A DNA stretch of 64,000 bases from Ascidia mentula (lineage: Eukaryota > Chordata > Ascidiacea > Phlebobranchia > Ascidiidae): NCBI GenBank assembly GCA_947561715.1, contig OX387203.1:11718001-11782000 (forward strand), in the 5' to 3' direction. The translations under genes and the position numbers were made by a program. A model generated the notes under the pieces. The model did not search any database and had not been told where the DNA came from. It was given only the letters and a program-made list of their open reading frames with translations. Below, one piece after another: positions 63,001 through 64,000 of the stretch (positions are counted from its first letter, which is position 1; each line of letters starts with the position of its first letter).

Positions 63001-64000
63001 AAAAATATTTTTCATCGAAAAGTCATATACTGCAAAATGGACAAGTGCTGAAATCGCATAGTTACATACGTTGTGCAACCGCAAAAGCAATACTGGAGTA
63101 TCAGCGTTTTCCACTGTATAATAAAGCTTGTACTGCAAAAATTATTTTTCTTCGAAAAGTCATACACTGCAAAATGGACAAGTGCTGAAATCTCATAGTT
63201 ACATACGTTGTGCAACCGCAAAAGCAATACTGGAGTATCAGCGTTTTCCACTGTATAATAAAGCTTGTACTGCAAAAATTATTTTTCTTCGAAAAGTCAT
63301 ACACTGCAAAATGGACAAGTGCTGAAATCGCATAGTTACATACGTTGTGCAACCGCAAAAGCAATACTGGAGTATCAGCGTTTTCCACTGTATAATAAAG
63401 CTTGTACTGCAAAAAAATATTTTTTATCGAAAAGTCATATACTGCAAAATGGACAAGTGCTGAAATCGCATAGTTACATACGTTGTGCAACCGCAAAAGC
63501 AATACTGGAGTATCAGCGTTTTCCACTGTATAATAAAGCTTGTACTGCAAAAAATTATTTTTTGTCGAAAAGTCATACACTGCAAAATGGACAAGTGCTG
63601 AAATCTCATAGTTACATACGTTGTGCAACCGCAAAAGCAATACTGGAGTATCAGCGTTTTCCACTGTATAATAAAGCTTGTACTGCAAAAATTATTTTTC
63701 TTCGAAAAGTCATACACTGCAAAATGGACAAGTGCTGAAATCTCATAGTTACATACGTTGTGCAACCGCAAAAACAATACTGGAGTATCAGCGTTTTCCA
63801 CTGTATAATAAAGCTTGTACTGCAAAAAAATATTTTTTATCGAAAAGTCATATACTGCAAAATGGACAAGTGCTGAAATCGCATAGTTACATACGTTGTG
63901 CAACCGCAAAAGCAATACTGGAGTATCAGCGTTTTCCACTGTATAATAAAGCTTGTACTGCAAAAAATTATTTTTTGTCGAAAAGTCATACACTGCAAAA

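Larger units (their letters stand above)
28822..64000. repeat. 138-bp satellite array, right block (about 255 monomers)
   Basis: Continuation of the same array, in the same orientation and register, after the LINE. It runs off the end of the window, so the full array is longer. It mixes the same A and B monomer types with block duplications described separately. Between 28822 and 64000 I see no non-satellite insertion; the only irregularities are small length changes, such as a three-base loss near 59584 and one-base changes in the A/T tract. Confidence 0.98.

Noticed and set aside
1-64000. A novel defence system or gene cluster
   Set aside because: Apart from the LINE, no sequence departs from the 138-bp repeat. 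There is no room for unrecognised genes between monomers.

Overview
The window is eukaryotic satellite DNA, most likely from an invertebrate animal, interrupted once by a non-LTR retrotransposon (LINE). I see no host gene, no RNA gene, no CRISPR array and no bacterial-type operon. The animal assignment rests only on the retrotransposon: a Jockey-superfamily (CR1/L2/Daphne-like) element with a coiled-coil ORF1, an APE endonuclease and a reverse transcriptase with an FADD box. Nothing fixes the species.

Layout. Positions 1-24441 and 28822-64000 are one head-to-tail array of a 138-bp monomer (about 36% GC in a hand-counted monomer; about 430 monomers). Nearly every monomer has one HindIII site (AAGCTT), one A/T tract and two short dyads. 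Two linked monomer types recur. Type A has TTATTTTTTGTCG followed by CACACTG; type B has TATTTTTTATCG followed by CATATACTG. They alternate strictly in places and are mixed elsewhere with rarer variants: a 137-bp form that lost one C before the A tract, and forms with CAGTATAATAAAGC, TTTTCATCG or TTCTTCG. Rare marker mutations show that the array grew by copying multi-monomer blocks. Examples are a six-monomer 828-bp module found seven times, an 828-bp tandem duplication at 10034-11689, a 690-bp tandem duplication near 58.2-59.6 kb, and paralogous stretches separated by about 20.93, 23.14 and 46.02 kb.

The LINE (24442-28821, minus strand) lies inside a diverged monomer. Its uninterrupted counterparts are still present at about 6.7-6.9 and 52.7-52.9 kb, so the insertion point can be read directly. 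The element is near full length: a short 5' UTR with a 20-bp tandem repeat, ORF1 (265 aa), ORF2 split by one apparent frameshift into an endonuclease part and a 736-aa reverse-transcriptase part, a 3' UTR of about 456 bp, and a TGAAT-repeat tail in place of poly(A). ORF1 would bind the element RNA; ORF2 would nick the target and prime reverse transcription.

Because 138 is divisible by three, each strand has one frame that stays open across many monomers (up to 1013 codons on plus, 907 on minus). The consensus of these frames has no ATG, and they are interpreted as a by-product of the repeat length rather than as genes.
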